Source: Microcystis panniformis FACHB-1757
GTDB taxonomy: Bacteria > Cyanobacteriota > Cyanobacteriia > Cyanobacteriales > Microcystaceae
Length of the DNA: 64,000 nucleotides
Assembly (NCBI RefSeq): GCF_001264245.1
Contig: NZ_CP011339.1
Location: 5,518,001 to 5,582,000 of the forward strand
Direction: 5' to 3'
Shown here: piece after piece, positions 62,168 through 64,000 of the stretch
How positions within the stretch are numbered: the first letter of the stretch is position 1
Layout of the letters: every line of letters begins with the position of its first letter
Notes under the pieces: generated by a model
Database searches by the model: none
What the model saw: only the letters and a program-made list of their open reading frames with translations
Told to the model about the DNA's origin: nothing
Position numbers and translations under genes: made by a program

Positions 62168-63364
62168 TCAATAGGTTGTCTTTTTCCCCTTTTTCAATTC
62201 ATAGTTAAGAATACATTGGCCCACATATCTGGCCAAATTAACAGGGACAGCATTGCCAATCATTTGTTCTAGATTAGATTTTGTTCCAGCAAAAATAAAG
62301 TCTTTAGGAAAAGTTTGAATATAGCTTCGCTCGATTGTTGTTAACGGTCTTAATTTTTCCTTAAGATGACAAGCATCCCCGGGATGTTGTCGATAGGTTT
62401 TGGGAACTGGTCGATTTACTCCTCGAATAGTAGGGCTAGGTTCATAAATACTGAATATCGCCCTTCTTTGATAGCTTCTAGGATGTCTATAATAGTATTC
62501 TATATCTAATTCTTTGCCCATATAGTCAAATACAGTCAGAGGTTGACTTGATAAATTGTTATTGATTTCATCGATCAAAAAATCATCTTCTTCGTTCATT
62601 TTACCGATCAGAAAATATCTTTTTCTAGTTTGAGGAACTCCGCAGTAACAAGAATTAATAACTTTTCCAGTTAAACCATAACCATGACTTTTAAAAATTT
62701 GTTTTGCCTGAGTGAGTATTTTACTTTTCTCAATTCTATCCACATTTTCCATAACGAACCATTGGGGACTTACTCTAGTGACAATTTCAGCGAATGTGAG
62801 CGTTAGATTCGCTCGTCCTAAACCCTCGTTTCTCTTACCGGCACTAGAAAAGTCTTGACAAGGAGGGCTGCCGACAATAATCTCAGGATTATATTGAGCC
62901 AATATTTCTTGATTAGATTCTCTAGACAAATCGACATTAAATATCGGATGACTAAAGTTATTGCTATAGACATCTATAGCAGGTATCCAATTATCAAATG
63001 CAGCCACAATAGTAAACCCCGCTTTCTGGAAACCTAAAGATAAACCACCACAACCAGCAAATAAATCGATTGTGATCATTTTGCTCCCTCCTCTAAATTG
63101 ACTCTCGAAAGCATAAAATAAATTATCGGAATCGGGAGCTAAACCGTATAACTCTTGTGTACTTAACTCCGCCGGTTGAATTTTTAAATTTTCATCGAGT
63201 TTCAGATATATATTTTTCATTCCTTTCCAATCCAAGTAAGCGCACAAAGAAGCTGGAAATGAGGAATTAAATTGATTTTTCCCCCATGTTTCTTTTTGGC
63301 TAAAATCCCGATTCGAGTGCTTCAATCCGAATAAACTAGGCTTAAATATTGCCGATTTTCCCAT
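62168..63364 (-). CDS. DNA (cytosine-5)-methyltransferase with restriction-enzyme-like N-terminal extension
   Basis: 398 residues. From residue 96 (MITIDLFAGCGG) it is a C5-methyltransferase: motif I FAGCGGLSLGF, IV GSPPCQDFSSAG with catalytic Cys, VI ENVDR, VIII QTRKRYF and X GNAVPVNLA. That start, at 63079, has GGAG upstream and could be used alone. The first 95 residues (SLFGLKHSNRDFS..WGKNQFNSSFPASL) look to me like the start of a HindVP/HgiDI-type endonuclease, implying a GRCGYC system that lost its nuclease catalytic part; this match is from memory. The 5' end overlaps kdpB (TAATG). Confidence 0.88.
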   Translation of the reverse strand: MGKSAIFKPSLFGLKHSNRDFSQKETWGKNQFNSSFPASLCAYLDWKGMKNIYLKLDENLKIQPAELSTQELYGLAPDSDNLFYAFESQFRGGSKMITIDLFAGCGGLSLGFQKAGFTIVAAFDNWIPAIDVYSNNFSHPIFNVDLSRESNQEILAQYNPEIIVGSPPCQDFSSAGKRNEGLGRANLTLTFAEIVTRVSPQWFVMENVDRIEKSKILTQAKQIFKSHGYGLTGKVINSCYCGVPQTRKRYFLIGKMNEEDDFLIDEINNNLSSQPLTVFDYMGKELDIEYYYRHPRSYQRRAIFSIYEPSPTIRGVNRPVPKTYRQHPGDACHLKEKLRPLTTIERSYIQTFPKDFIFAGTKSNLEQMIGNAVPVNLARYVGQCILNYELKKGKKTTY

Positions 63365-64000
63365 TACCTCAACCCGATCGCTGAAATTATCTCATCAATA
63401 ATCTTAATAGCAATAAACGGCGCGATCACGCCTCCCACGCCGTAGATGAGGATATTGCGCCGCAATAGTTGGTCGGCGGTGAGCGGGCGAAATTGAACGC
63501 CTTTAAGTGCTAGGGGAATCAAAACGGGGATAATCAGGGCATTGTAGATCAGGGCTGAGACGATCGCCGATTGAGCGCTTTTCAAACCCATAATGTTTAA
63601 AGCACCGATCCCGGCAGCGGCGAAAATCGTCGGGATAATGGCGAAATACTTAGCAATATCGTTAGCTACCGAAAACGTGGTCAGGGCGCCGCGGGTAATT
63701 AATAACTGTTTGCCGATGGTCACTAAATCGATCAGCTTGGTCGGGTCGGAATCGAGATCCACCATATTAGCCGCCTCCTTCGCCGCTTGGGTTCCAGAGT
63801 TCATCGCCACACCGACATTAGCCTGGGCCAGTGCCGGTGCGTCGTTAGTGCCGTCCCCCGTCATGGCAACTAACTTGCCCTGGGATTGCTCGCGACGGAT
63901 CACCTCGATCTTATCTTCCGGGGTAGCCTCGGCGATAAAATCATCCACCCCCGCCTCCGCCGCGATCACCGAGGCCGTGATCTGGTTGTCGCCGGTGAGC
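63364..64000 (-). CDS. kdpB: K+-transporting ATPase subunit B, C-terminal part (runs off window)
   Basis: Only the last 211 codons are in the window, read in frame to the edge. P-type ATPase signatures are MTGDGTNDAPALAQADVG-like (hinge motif TGDGTNDAP), TPEDKIEVI, and the last membrane helices IVSALIYNALIIPVL. KdpB hydrolyses ATP and drives high-affinity K+ uptake with KdpA. The methyltransferase start overlaps its stop by one base, so a foreign gene is translationally coupled to it. Confidence 0.95.
   Translation of the reverse strand, partial: LTGDNQITASVIAAEAGVDDFIAEATPEDKIEVIRREQSQGKLVAMTGDGTNDAPALAQANVGVAMNSGTQAAKEAANMVDLDSDPTKLIDLVTIGKQLLITRGALTTFSVANDIAKYFAIIPTIFAAAGIGALNIMGLKSAQSAIVSALIYNALIIPVLIPLALKGVQFRPLTADQLLRRNILIYGVGGVIAPFIAIKIIDEIISAIGLR

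Overview
The window looks like a bloom-forming cyanobacterium of the genus Microcystis. The evidence is the gene content: a lectin I recognise as microvirin, a microviridin-type precursor, a cyanopeptolin/micropeptin-type NRPS cluster, a GUN4-domain protein and frequent GCGATCGC-like words. The window is also full of insertion sequences, MITEs and short palindromic C/G-rich repeats. The species call is inference from content; no marker gene was compared.

Layout. 1-7.9 kb is a housekeeping block: a K+ channel-like protein, a DUF2092-type periplasmic protein, an orphan MazE antitoxin, a glycine-rich exported protein, an SNF2 helicase, a pentapeptide/TPR protein, and a zinc locus (SmtB-type repressor plus a 54-residue metallothionein with its operator). 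8-14.7 kb is a mobile-element graveyard: an ISAs1 pseudogene, IS200/IS605 and IS630 remnants, and two 1422-bp ISL3-family copies with perfect 8-bp target duplications, one of them inside a MITE. 14.7-19 kb is a three-gene minus-strand operon (DUF2235 hydrolase with LamG-like domain, small hydrophobic protein, coiled-coil GUN4 protein) of unknown function. 19.4-22.7 kb holds an ABC exporter and an HExxH protein, divergent from the NRPS locus.

23.2-48.9 kb is the biosynthetic cluster: a stand-alone sulfotransferase followed by three NRPS genes. Domain order is FkbH-PCP-sulfotransferase-C-A(Thr)-PCP / C-A(?)-PCP-C-A(Ahp precursor)-PCP-C-A(Ile)-PCP-C-A(Phe)-NMT-PCP / docking-C-A(Ile)-PCP-TE. This predicts a sulfated glyceroyl-Thr-X-Ahp-Ile-N-MePhe-Ile cyclodepsipeptide, a short cyanopeptolin in which glyceric acid sits directly on Thr.

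49-56 kb carries a paralogue of the small hydrophobic protein, a frameshifted microviridin precursor, microvirin, a methyltransferase, an SDR, and orphan dndB/dndC genes. 56-64 kb has a VanX-type dipeptidase, a response regulator, a GyrA/ParC-like gene with low-complexity DNA in its linker, a YdcF-type gene, and a kdp operon interrupted by a cytosine methyltransferase gene.

Caution: at least eleven reading-frame breaks map to mononucleotide runs that look one base too short (C/G mostly), including one in an expected-essential topoisomerase gene. I therefore read most broken genes here as probable sequencing undercalls and annotate them as single genes.
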